The notes under the pieces were generated by a model. That model was given only the letters and a program-made list of their open reading frames with translations. It made no database searches and was not told the origin of the DNA. From NCBI GenBank assembly GCA_944384815.1, contig CALWUW010000019.1, positions 1 to 59,430 on the forward strand: a DNA stretch of 59,430 nucleotides, in the 5' to 3' direction. This document shows, in pieces, positions 26,760-33,406 of this stretch. A program made the position numbers and the translations under genes. The number at the start of each line of letters is the position of its first letter. Position 1 is the first letter of the stretch. This DNA comes from an uncultured Clostridia bacterium (GTDB lineage: Bacteria; Bacillota; Clostridia; Oscillospirales; Acutalibacteraceae).

Positions 26760-26797
26760 CCTTTCTGTATTTCCGCCTTTCCGTATCTCTGCCTTTG
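26760..26797. repeat. 8-nt array downstream of the ychF terminator
   Basis: CCTTTCTG, TATTTCCG, CCTTTCCG, TATCTCTG, CCTTTG in register. Further low-complexity stretches with CATAT and GTAAACA motifs at 7-8 nt spacing occupy about 26850-26930. Nothing else was recognised in this 417-nt spacer. Confidence 0.55.
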
Positions 26798-27038
26798 AAA
26801 AATCTTTTTTTGGAAAGCCGAAAGCCGAAGGCCGGCGTCCGGCGGCATATGGCATATAGCAGATGATAGATGGTATATAGTAAAAGCAAACCGTAAACAG
26901 TAAACAGCAAACAGCAGACGTCCGACTGCCCATTTTCTTTCAACGCTCTTTTTACCCTTCTTTTTTCCAAAAATTTTTTTCGGCGGCATATTTTTTGGAA
27001 TTCAGGGCCAAACTACCATTGGAGGTGCAGTTGAACGT

Positions 27039-27797
27039 ATGAAACATTTTAAACAAAGCAAACCCGGAAAAAGCAGCAAAGGTTTTTATGTAGCTCTGGG
27101 ACTCTGCCTCATGGCCGTAGGCGTGGCGTCCTGGGTAACTTTCGATAGTATGCGTCCCTTTACCGAAGATGATTCCTCCTCCCAGTGGATGCAAACGGAA
27201 AAGGTGGTCAGCGGGGTGAAAGTTCCTTCCTCCTCCGCTTCTTCCTCTTCCTCCGTTTCTTCCGCTTTGGAATCCTCTTCTCTGCCGGAGTCCTCCCAGG
27301 AGGCTCCCTCGTCTTCCTCCTCCCAGCCTGTTTCCTCCCAAAGCGAGCCTCCCGCCGTTTCCACGGGGACCTCTCCGGAGTCTTCCGCCGTGCCTACGCC
27401 GGACGCTCTGCAATATCCCTTGGGAAATTCCATTTCTAAGGGTTTCAGCGGGGAAGAGCTTCTGTTTTCGGAAACCATGAAAGACTGGCGGGCCCATACC
27501 GGAGCGGATCTTCCCGGTGAAGTGGGAGATTCCGTAAAAGCGTCGGCCGCCGGTATTGTAAAATCGGTTTCCTCGGAAAGCATTTACGGCGTCACCGTTG
27601 TGGTGGATCACGGGGATCTGACCGTTTCCTACTGCGGATTGGGCACCACTTCCGTGGAAGCAGGACAGTTTGTAGGCCTGGGTGATGTGCTGGGCACTTT
27701 GGGAGATGTCCCCTGCGAAACGGCGGACGGCCCCCATCTGCATCTGGAAGTGAGCCGGGAAGGCACACTTTTGGATCCCGCTTCTCTGCTGCAATAA
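27039..27797 (+). CDS. M23 family metallopeptidase, SpoIIQ-like
   Basis: 252-aa membrane-anchored protein. A basic N-terminus (KHFKQSKPGKSSK) and one helix (about 15-35, YVALGLCLMAVGVASWVTFD) precede a 60-residue Ser-rich linker and a compact M23 domain (about 135-252) with HTGAD and GPHLHLEV, so the zinc ligands appear intact. Size and layout resemble clostridial SpoIIQ, the forespore side of the engulfment channel with SpoIIIAH; this is inference. A general cell-wall hydrolase is the alternative. GGAGGTG SD lies 11 nt before ATG. No clear promoter; a sigma-F-type site was not identified. Confidence 0.82.
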   Translation: MKHFKQSKPGKSSKGFYVALGLCLMAVGVASWVTFDSMRPFTEDDSSSQWMQTEKVVSGVKVPSSSASSSSSVSSALESSSLPESSQEAPSSSSSQPVSSQSEPPAVSTGTSPESSAVPTPDALQYPLGNSISKGFSGEELLFSETMKDWRAHTGADLPGEVGDSVKASAAGIVKSVSSESIYGVTVVVDHGDLTVSYCGLGTTSVEAGQFVGLGDVLGTLGDVPCETADGPHLHLEVSREGTLLDPASLLQ

Positions 27798-27834
27798 AGA
27801 TCCTGCCCCCGGCTTCTTCGCTTAGGGGCAAATC

Positions 27835-27867
27835 AAAAGCCCGGAAAGAATTTCTTTCCGGGCTTTT
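27835..27867. terminator. Bidirectional terminator between convergent genes
   Basis: A perfect 14-bp stem (27835-27848 with 27854-27867) is flanked by A and T runs. It serves the M23 gene and the DUF11 gene. Confidence 0.88.
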
Positions 27868-27890
27868 GCCTTTTTTCTTCTGTAACGCTT

Positions 27891-28754
27891 TTAGATGGTT
27901 CCCTGCACCGTAACGGATACCGTCCCCGGCGTGACCATTTGCACCCCTGTTCCCGGGTCCGCCGTAAATGTAGCGGCAGGAATGGTGATGGAATAAGAAG
28001 AACCCGGAGAGGGCAGGGTGAGGCTGCCGCCGGTGTACTGGAAGTCCCCGGGAGAAACCGGTTCCTGATCCACCCATACGGAAAGCATGGAAGGCGCCGG
28101 ATCGAACAGATCCGTCAGCACCACATTTTCCGCCGGGATATTGCCGTGATTATACAGCGTGAACTGATAGGTCAGCCGGCCGCCGGAAGAAACCGGATTG
28201 GGGGTCATGGCCTTTATGATGCTGACCTTTGCCTCATCCGCCGCCGGGATCACATGGAACGCCGTCACCGGCTGGGCCAGGGAATCGGCTGTCCAAACCG
28301 CGGTATTGGTGATGGTGGAACCGGAAGCCAGGGGGGCTTTCTCGTTGACCTTCACGGTATACACCAAAAGGGCGTTGCTGCCCGAAGCCAAAGCGGGCAA
28401 AGGAAAGGAAACCGAACCCACAGCGGTTTCTCCGGGAATTTCGGAAAGGAATTGCCCATTTTCGTAGAGCCTGGCAGGCCCTGTATAGGTCAGGGGGGTT
28501 ATGGGGCTGCCCTGAAGCAGATACGTTCCCAAATTATCCGTGACCCGAAGGCCGGTAAGGGGCGCAGCGCCGGTATTCCGCATGGTCAAAAGATAGGTTA
28601 GTTCTTTTTCTTGTGTATACTCCGGCTGCAAAGCGGTTTTTTCCGCTGAAAGGGGACCTTGTAATGTGGTGGTGGCAATATTGGACGCCGCCGAACCGCT
28701 CTGCCCGTTGGATACAAAGGTCAGCAGAGCCTGGTTGCTGATTTGTGTTGCCAT
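27891..28754 (-). CDS. DUF11-repeat protein lacking a signal peptide
   Basis: 287-aa beta-rich protein with two DUF11/CARDB-like units: about 45-165 (TYLLTMRNTGAAPLTGLRVTDNLG) and about 170-285 (TYQFTLYNHGNIPAENVVLTDLF). DUF11 domains are usually seen in secreted adhesins, but this protein starts ATQISNQALLTFVSNG with no signal or anchor. A spore-surface or intracellular assembly role is possible but unproven. AGGAGG SD 8 nt before ATG. The leader contains a small hairpin (CCGCC/GGCGG at about 28780-28796). Divergent from lexA. Confidence 0.8.
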   Translation of the reverse strand: MATQISNQALLTFVSNGQSGSAASNIATTTLQGPLSAEKTALQPEYTQEKELTYLLTMRNTGAAPLTGLRVTDNLGTYLLQGSPITPLTYTGPARLYENGQFLSEIPGETAVGSVSFPLPALASGSNALLVYTVKVNEKAPLASGSTITNTAVWTADSLAQPVTAFHVIPAADEAKVSIIKAMTPNPVSSGGRLTYQFTLYNHGNIPAENVVLTDLFDPAPSMLSVWVDQEPVSPGDFQYTGGSLTLPSPGSSYSITIPAATFTADPGTGVQMVTPGTVSVTVQGTI

Positions 28755-28880
28755 ACTGTGTTCCTCCTATAGCAAACCGCCCTGTCAGGCGGCTTATAAA
28801 TCTTTTTCTTCCCTACATCTTATGCAGGAAGCCCCGGGAAGGACTCTGAAACCGAAAAATTATGCAGCACAAAATCAAAT

Positions 28881-28914
28881 GAAAAGAGGCCGGACAACCG
28901 TCCGGCCTCTTTTC
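28881..28914. terminator. Orphan bidirectional terminator between divergent genes
   Basis: A perfect 15-bp stem (28881-28895 with 28900-28914), 4-nt loop, and T/A runs inside the arms. It lies between divergent DUF11 and lexA, where neither gene needs a terminator, so it implies a small unannotated transcript or a relic. Confidence 0.7.
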
Positions 28915-29074
28915 ATTAGCTTGAGGGTATATTGAGGAGGGTAGAACATGAATCAAAGATCGGTGCGGCTCCGATCCCTGATTACAAGTGTATTATATCC
29001 AGTTTTTCCGTGGCAGTTGTTAAGATGCTATGAATATTCTTTAAATACTTTGGGCAATTTCCCCGGAAAGATTT

Positions 29075-29090
29075 GCAAACAAACGTTTGC
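29075..29090 (+). promoter_or_regulatory. Candidate LexA (SOS) operator
   Basis: GCAAAC-AAAC-GTTTGC is a perfect 6-bp inverted repeat with a 4-nt centre. It keeps the AAC-N4-GTT core and geometry of the Gram-positive SOS box (CGAAC-N4-GTTCG) with A/T in place of G/C at the fourth position. It overlaps the -35 of the lexA promoter. A short terminator is a less likely reading despite five T after it. Confidence 0.55.
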
Positions 29091-29115
29091 TTTTTCGGCA
29101 GAATTATGGTATACT
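29087..29115 (+). promoter_or_regulatory. Promoter of lexA
   Basis: TTGCTT (29087-29092), 17-bp spacer, TATACT (29110-29115) preceded by TGG, an extended -10. The leader is about 210 nt. Confidence 0.6.
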
Positions 29116-29225
29116 ACCCATAGTATAAATTTGTATTTATCCCCTTTCCCTGGTGTTTATGCCAAAAGATGGAATTCCCCACAAGAATTTTAGGATCCGG
29201 AAATATAAAGGCGCAAAAGCATGAA

Positions 29226-29273
29226 AACACCGGAACATAGGGAGCACAGGAACACAGAAACACAGAACTCCAA
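29226..29273. repeat. 8-nt array in the lexA leader
   Basis: AACACCGG, AACATAGG, GAGCACAG, GAACACAG, AAACACAG, AACTCCAA in strict octamer register. A CAATAACAGT-type repeat follows at about 29288-29310. Confidence 0.6.
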
Positions 29274-29329
29274 ATATATAAACATACAGTCAATAACAGT
29301 CAATAATTGTACAGAAAGGTTGCGTGTAT

Positions 29330-29908
29330 ATGCTGACACAAAGCCAGAAAAAAGTATACGATTACCTGAAAAACCGGGTGCAGAACGGCCTCCCCCCCAC
29401 TGTGCGGGAGATCTGCCAGGCCACGGGTTTGAAATCCACCTCCAGCGTCCATGCCCATTTGAAAACACTGGAGCGGGAAGGATATATCAGCCGGGATACG
29501 GGGCTGAACCGGGCCATCCACATTGTAGGAGAGCAGCACACCGTGCAGGTGCCCATTGTGGGCCGAGTGGCCGCCGGTCAGCCTATTTTGGCGGAGCAGC
29601 AGATCGAAGGCTACATTCCCTTCTCTCCCCCTGCCGGCAGCTATGAATACTTTGCCTTGAATGTCCGAGGCGAAAGTATGCGCATGGCCGGCATCCTGAA
29701 CGGGGATATTGTCATTGCCCAGCAGACGCCTGTAGCCCGGGACGGGGAAATCGTGGTGGCGCTGATCGAGGACGAAGCCACGGTAAAAACCTTTTACCGG
29801 GAAAAGGACCGGATCCGTCTCCAACCGGAGAACCCGGAATATGCCCCCATTTACGCCACGGATGTGCGGATTTTGGGAAAAGTCGTGGCGGTGTTCCGGT
29901 ATTATTGA
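29330..29908 (+). CDS. lexA: LexA repressor
   Basis: 192-aa SOS repressor that self-cleaves when RecA filaments form. The N-terminal winged HTH (about 1-65) contains PPTVREICQATGLKSTSSVHAHL. The Ala-Gly cleavage site lies in VAAGQPI (about 80). The catalytic Ser is in GESMRM (about 113) and the Lys in ATVKTFY (about 151). ATG 29330 and GTG 29324 are both possible; the AAAGG SD sits 10 nt and 4 nt upstream, respectively. The promoter carries a candidate LexA box, implying autoregulation. Confidence 0.96.
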   Translation: MLTQSQKKVYDYLKNRVQNGLPPTVREICQATGLKSTSSVHAHLKTLEREGYISRDTGLNRAIHIVGEQHTVQVPIVGRVAAGQPILAEQQIEGYIPFSPPAGSYEYFALNVRGESMRMAGILNGDIVIAQQTPVARDGEIVVALIEDEATVKTFYREKDRIRLQPENPEYAPIYATDVRILGKVVAVFRYY

Positions 29909-29969
29909 CCGAAACCGTTTTCGGCAAGCAATACGGGCGTGAAACAGGAAAGCAGAATAGCAGGAACAG

Positions 29970-30016
29970 AAAGCATTGGGGCACCATCCTTACGGATGGT
30001 GCCCCAATGCTTTATC
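29970..30016 (+). terminator. Terminator after lexA
   Basis: A perfect 20-bp stem (29970-29989 with 29994-30013), TTAC loop, short T run. It marks the border between GC-rich DNA and the AT-rich island that follows. Confidence 0.82.
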
Positions 30017-30024
30017 TGTGTGAC

Positions 30025-30765
30025 CTATATCTTTTCTTGCCTGCCGACCTTGGCGTTCGGGTGGATCTTTATCTGCTCGCTGTACTGTACCAAATCAATC
30101 TCGCAATCCTCGCCTATGGTCACAATCCTGCCTGTTACGCTTTTGGCTTTTACGCCCTCAACCGCTACGGTATCGCCCTCGATAGAGTTTTTGATAACGG
30201 CCGTGCCACCCGATGAGCCGATCATTGCCGACAGCAGCGGAAGACGCGATATTACACTTTTTCTTTTATAAAAATTTTGGTTTATGGAGATGCTGTTGCC
30301 CCCGATACTCTCAATATCCACCCTTGATTGAGGGTCTGTTTCTATGTTGATTTTTTCTGCATTCATAAGGTCGCCGCAGCACACGCTGCCGGATATTTCA
30401 ATCTCCTCAGCCTCTATGCCTTTTGTTACATCAATACTGCCCGATACGCATAGATTTCCACACTTTACCATCCCTCCAATCCGGGTGGAGCCTGAACATT
30501 TAAGCTTGTTTTTCACCTTGCAGTCGCCGCCGACAGACGCAGAACCGCTGGTTGCCATTTCATCCGCCGTCAAGCTACCGTCAAGCCTCATACTGCCAGC
30601 TGTCCTGACATCTCCGCGGCACTGCAGCTCGCAGCCGTGAACCGAGCCTGCGGTGTGCAGGCTGTCGCAGCGCACAAGCCCCTCCATTTTTCCGCTGCCC
30701 GAAATTCTCACTTTTTCATAATCGCCTGCGGTGATAACGCCGCTGCCCGAAAGCTCCATATCCAT
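30025..30765 (-). CDS. Polymer-forming (bactofilin-like, YhbE/YhbF-type) protein
   Basis: 246-aa protein made of short beta-helix-like repeats about every 17-20 residues (SGSGVITAGDY, SGSGKMEGLV, AGSVHGCEL, SGSASVGGD, SGSTRIGGM, SGSIDVTKG, SGSVCCGDL), as in the polymer-forming cytoskeletal DUF583/bactofilin family and B. subtilis YhbE and YhbF. The C-terminus (about 170-246) departs from the pattern. It follows the yhbD-like gene by 2 nt and belongs to its operon. Codon use is more AT-rich than the flanks, suggesting transfer. Confidence 0.8.
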   Translation of the reverse strand: MDMELSGSGVITAGDYEKVRISGSGKMEGLVRCDSLHTAGSVHGCELQCRGDVRTAGSMRLDGSLTADEMATSGSASVGGDCKVKNKLKCSGSTRIGGMVKCGNLCVSGSIDVTKGIEAEEIEISGSVCCGDLMNAEKINIETDPQSRVDIESIGGNSISINQNFYKRKSVISRLPLLSAMIGSSGGTAVIKNSIEGDTVAVEGVKAKSVTGRIVTIGEDCEIDLVQYSEQIKIHPNAKVGRQEKI

Positions 30766-30767
30766 AA

Positions 30768-31181
30768 TTATTCCCCTTTCAAAAAATTTTTAATGTGCTC
30801 TGTAATGTCGCGAATCTCTCCGCTGTTGTCAGTGAGCATAATTTTTTCAATATCCCGAAAATAAAAATTTTTTTTGCCGAAAACAGTCCAAAGCTCAAGC
30901 GTGGAGTTGTCCTCATTTTCACCGCTGAGCTGTTTTGCCAAATCGTCAAGGGAGACATCCTCCTTCATACTTTGAATCCGTGCGATTCGCTCACAGATTA
31001 ACTGTTTCGGAAAGAATGTCTCCTGCCCTGTGGAAACGGTCTTTTTTATGAACCATTCCTCGGGGATAAGACCTTTTCGTTTCCAGCGGTAAAGCGAGCC
31101 GTATGAGATGGAGTAAATAGCCAACAAATCCTTTTTTGAAATCAGCTCTTCATTTTTGTCTATTGTTCTCATCCTTTTCAT
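30768..31181 (-). CDS. yhbD: YhbD-like DUF4004 HTH regulator
   Basis: 137-aa protein with an N-terminal MerR-like HTH (about 14-60, [31 protein letters not shown]), then a helical effector region. The order yhbD followed by bactofilin-like genes is the same as in B. subtilis (yhbD-yhbE-yhbF), so I infer it controls the downstream polymer-forming protein. Two matching palindromes flank its transcription start, suggesting autorepression. The start is uncertain: ATG 31181 or ATG 31172; neither has a strong SD. Confidence 0.8.
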   Translation of the reverse strand: MKRMRTIDKNEELISKKDLLAIYSISYGSLYRWKRKGLIPEEWFIKKTVSTGQETFFPKQLICERIARIQSMKEDVSLDDLAKQLSGENEDNSTLELWTVFGKKNFYFRDIEKIMLTDNSGEIRDITEHIKNFLKGE

Positions 31182-31187
31182 ATTTTT

Positions 31188-31202
31188 CGTAACAATGTTA
31201 CG
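31188..31202 (-). promoter_or_regulatory. Operator 1 of the yhbD operon
   Basis: CGTAACA-A-TGTTACG, a perfect 7-bp inverted repeat around one base, located just downstream of the predicted transcription start. Confidence 0.65.
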
Positions 31203-31207
31203 ACATC

Positions 31208-31236
31208 ATTATAGTATAACATTGTTACGCCGTCAA
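31208..31236 (-). promoter_or_regulatory. Promoter of the yhbD operon
   Basis: TTGACG (31231-31236), 17-bp spacer, TATAAT (31208-31213), with operator 2 filling the spacer. Confidence 0.82.
31217..31229 (-). promoter_or_regulatory. Operator 2 of the yhbD operon
   Basis: TAACATTGTTACG repeats the core of operator 1 (TAACA-N-TGTTA), centred about 27 bp from it, inside the -35/-10 spacer. Confidence 0.6.
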
Positions 31237-31261
31237 CAGCTTTTAAAAAGTTTTTAAAAAT

Positions 31262-31292
31262 ATAAAAAAGGCGGAGCAATTTTGCCCCGCCT
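31262..31292 (-). terminator. Orphan minus-strand terminator
   Basis: Stem 31269-31274 with 31287-31292 plus an inner GCA/TGC, followed on the minus strand by UUUUUU (31264-31269). No annotated minus-strand gene ends here, so it implies a short transcript from about 31300-31450 or a deleted gene. Confidence 0.55.
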
Positions 31293-31373
31293 ACGGTACT
31301 GTCAATTGCCTACATGTTTAACGAGCATCGGATTTTGACACAAAAATCCGCCCTCTGCATTTTGGGATAATAG

Positions 31374-31402
31374 TTGAATTGTAAAAAGCTATTATTTATA
31401 AT
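31374..31402 (+). promoter_or_regulatory. Promoter of the sugar isomerase gene
   Basis: TTGAAT (31374-31379), 17-bp spacer, TATAAT (31397-31402), about 40 nt before the start. An 8-bp inverted repeat, CGGATTTT/AAAATCCG, lies upstream at about 31329-31350. Confidence 0.7.
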
Positions 31403-31448
31403 TTAACATATTACGGTACGATTATATATAGGCTTTGGTAGGGTTGAT

Positions 31449-32211
31449 ATGAAATATACAATCGTTGATTATTTCGGGTATAATTTGTCTTCGCAAGGAA
31501 GAATGAAAAGTATAAAGCAAGCGGGTTTTGACGGCGTAATTTTATTATGGGCGGATTATTTTGATGAAGATTATAAAGATTTCCCCAAATACGCTGAAAA
31601 AGAAGGCTTGTATGTTGAAAATGCTCATGCCCCATATGTGCAGGCAAACTCCATATGGGAAGATACAATAGCCGGAATCGATTACCACAGATCATATGAT
31701 TCGCTGTATAAAAGACTGTTCTGTATATAATATACCTACTCTTGTTATGCATCCGATAAATGGAATGACCCCTTTGCCTAAGAATAACATTGGTATCGAT
31801 CGTTTTAAACAGATTATTGAAACAGCTGAAAAGTTTAATGTTAATATCGCTATTGAAAATCAAGGGAATCCAGAGTATATTGATTTAGTATTTCAAAATA
31901 TTCAATCTGATAGGTTGTTTTTCTGTTTCGATAGCGGTCACGAAAATTTTTATTCTCCACATCTTGATTTATTGGATTTGTATGGGGATAAACTGATTGC
32001 CTTGCATCTGCACGATAACAACGGAACAGATGATACCCATGCATTACCTTTTGCAGGTACTGTTGATTGGAACAGAATAGCTAGCGAACTGGAAAAAATA
32101 AATTATACAGGCGCTATTGCGTTAGAAACTTTAAATAAAGGATTTGAACACATAGAAAAGCCTGTGGAGTTTTTGCAAATTGCACTAGAAAAAGCGAAAA
32201 AAATTTTATAA
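31449..32211 (+). pseudogene. Sugar phosphate isomerase/epimerase, frameshifted
   Basis: TIM-barrel AP-endonuclease-2 family protein split into two frames. The N-terminal part (31449 to about 31690) reads KYTIVDYFGYNLSSQGRMK and ends near AGIDYHR. The C-terminal part continues in the next frame from about 31690 as DHMIRCIKDCSVYNIPTLV and carries the metal-site segments IENQGNPEY, CFDSGHEN and ALHLHDNNGTDD. Together they make a full-length protein of about 254 aa. A one-base insertion (or two-base deletion) near 31690 explains the break; a sequencing error is equally possible. No slippery heptamer for programmed frameshifting was seen. Good promoter and AT-rich codons. Confidence 0.8.
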
Positions 32212-32278
32212 AAGAAAGCAGGACAAATCGCCCTGCTTTCTTCCTTATAAGGTGCTCCCCTTCCAGGGAGCCTTTTTT
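32212..32278 (+). terminator. Two hairpins between convergent isomerase and radical SAM genes
   Basis: First stem 32212-32222 with 32232-32242 (11 bp, weak tail). Second stem 32254-32259 with 32266-32271, followed by six T. Confidence 0.55.
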
Positions 32279-32295
32279 ACGACATCGGACCGTAT

Positions 32296-33333
32296 TTACT
32301 TTCTGCAATATGTGTTCAGAAGGTAGTCAATATAATCGCCCTTGCTAAATAATCTCTGGCTTTTACAGTCGCCTTGTGATACCACAATATTGCAAAGAGG
32401 CACCGTCAGCCGCGTGTGCTGGGCAGCGCTTTTGCTTTCCGTATAATTTTCCAGTATCGTTTCTATTTTGTCCGTTCTCAAATTACCTAAAAGCCAGGAT
32501 GGTGCAGGGGAAGTGACATTTGGATAAACATTAAACTCCTGATCCACATAGAAAACAGGATCCTTACTGACATAACTTGCGGTGGAATGATCCTTTATCA
32601 ATTCCTCATAAAGTGTTTGTTCCGTTTTTCCGAACACCTCTTCTATGCTGGCTTTCTGAAAATATTTCAGCGTATACTGGATTAGTGTTGGGGGAATTTT
32701 ACTTAAATCCTCAGGGGTTACTCGAATATCATACAGTTTTTCATTTTCCCCATCACAAGACCCCGAATGCAAAAACATAGAAAATTCTCCGCCAAACGCT
32801 TTACAACGATTTTCCAGGTTTAAGCGCTGGATGAGGTTTTCAATAAGCGGAAGTTCATCCACAGTATCTTTGTTGACAAAAACTTGTATGCGAGGAGAGA
32901 TCTTGTTTTCCACCAAGATCTCCATCGCTTCTACTATTTCGTTATATGCGTTTTTTCTGCCGGTATAATAATCGGTCTTTTCCTGTCCGCCAAACAAAGT
33001 AATCTGCGCTTTTTTCAGCTCCAGGGAAGAAAGCCATTTTACATACTTTTCGTCTCGAACTATACGCCAAAAGCTGATAAGCTCAAAATGCTCCCGGTGA
33101 GTATCCGACAGAGAATTGCATAAATCCCAAAGTTCTTCGTAGTTATCTTTATAATCCGGTTCACGATACCAATCGTAAACCGTCAGGCAATTTGTAAACG
33201 GACGAAATTTCTCTGCAACAAATTTCAAATCATCGCTTGTTAAATTACCATTTGGAGAATGCCCAATCCAGCAATGCTTACAGCGATTGGGGCATCCAAA
33301 CATATCCAGACATACCGTTATGCTTGTAAACAT
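32296..33333 (-). CDS. Orphan radical SAM protein
   Basis: 345-aa cytoplasmic iron-sulfur enzyme candidate. The cluster motif is CPNRCKHCW (Cys14, 18, 21; CxxxCxxC), followed by a GHSPNGNLTSDDL segment and a partial TIM barrel. Two C-terminal cysteines (PLCNIV, GDCKSQ) could bind an auxiliary cluster. No precursor peptide, carrier or maturase is adjacent, so the reaction is unknown. GGAAGG SD before ATG. AT-rich codons match the island at 30.0-33.3 kb. I do not recognise the subfamily. Confidence 0.8.
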   Translation of the reverse strand: MFTSITVCLDMFGCPNRCKHCWIGHSPNGNLTSDDLKFVAEKFRPFTNCLTVYDWYREPDYKDNYEELWDLCNSLSDTHREHFELISFWRIVRDEKYVKWLSSLELKKAQITLFGGQEKTDYYTGRKNAYNEIVEAMEILVENKISPRIQVFVNKDTVDELPLIENLIQRLNLENRCKAFGGEFSMFLHSGSCDGENEKLYDIRVTPEDLSKIPPTLIQYTLKYFQKASIEEVFGKTEQTLYEELIKDHSTASYVSKDPVFYVDQEFNVYPNVTSPAPSWLLGNLRTDKIETILENYTESKSAAQHTRLTVPLCNIVVSQGDCKSQRLFSKGDYIDYLLNTYCRK

Positions 33334-33406
33334 CTAATCCATCCTTCCATCTCTGTTTTTTACGAGAGGATAGCATTCTCCTTCCCAGCCTGCCCGAAAG
33401 GGGCTT

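Noticed and set aside
28948-29193. 81-codon plus-strand frame with a strong GAGGAGG site 7 nt before ATG
   Set aside because: The protein has no coding character (irregular composition, no conserved motif), and the lexA promoter and operator lie inside it.
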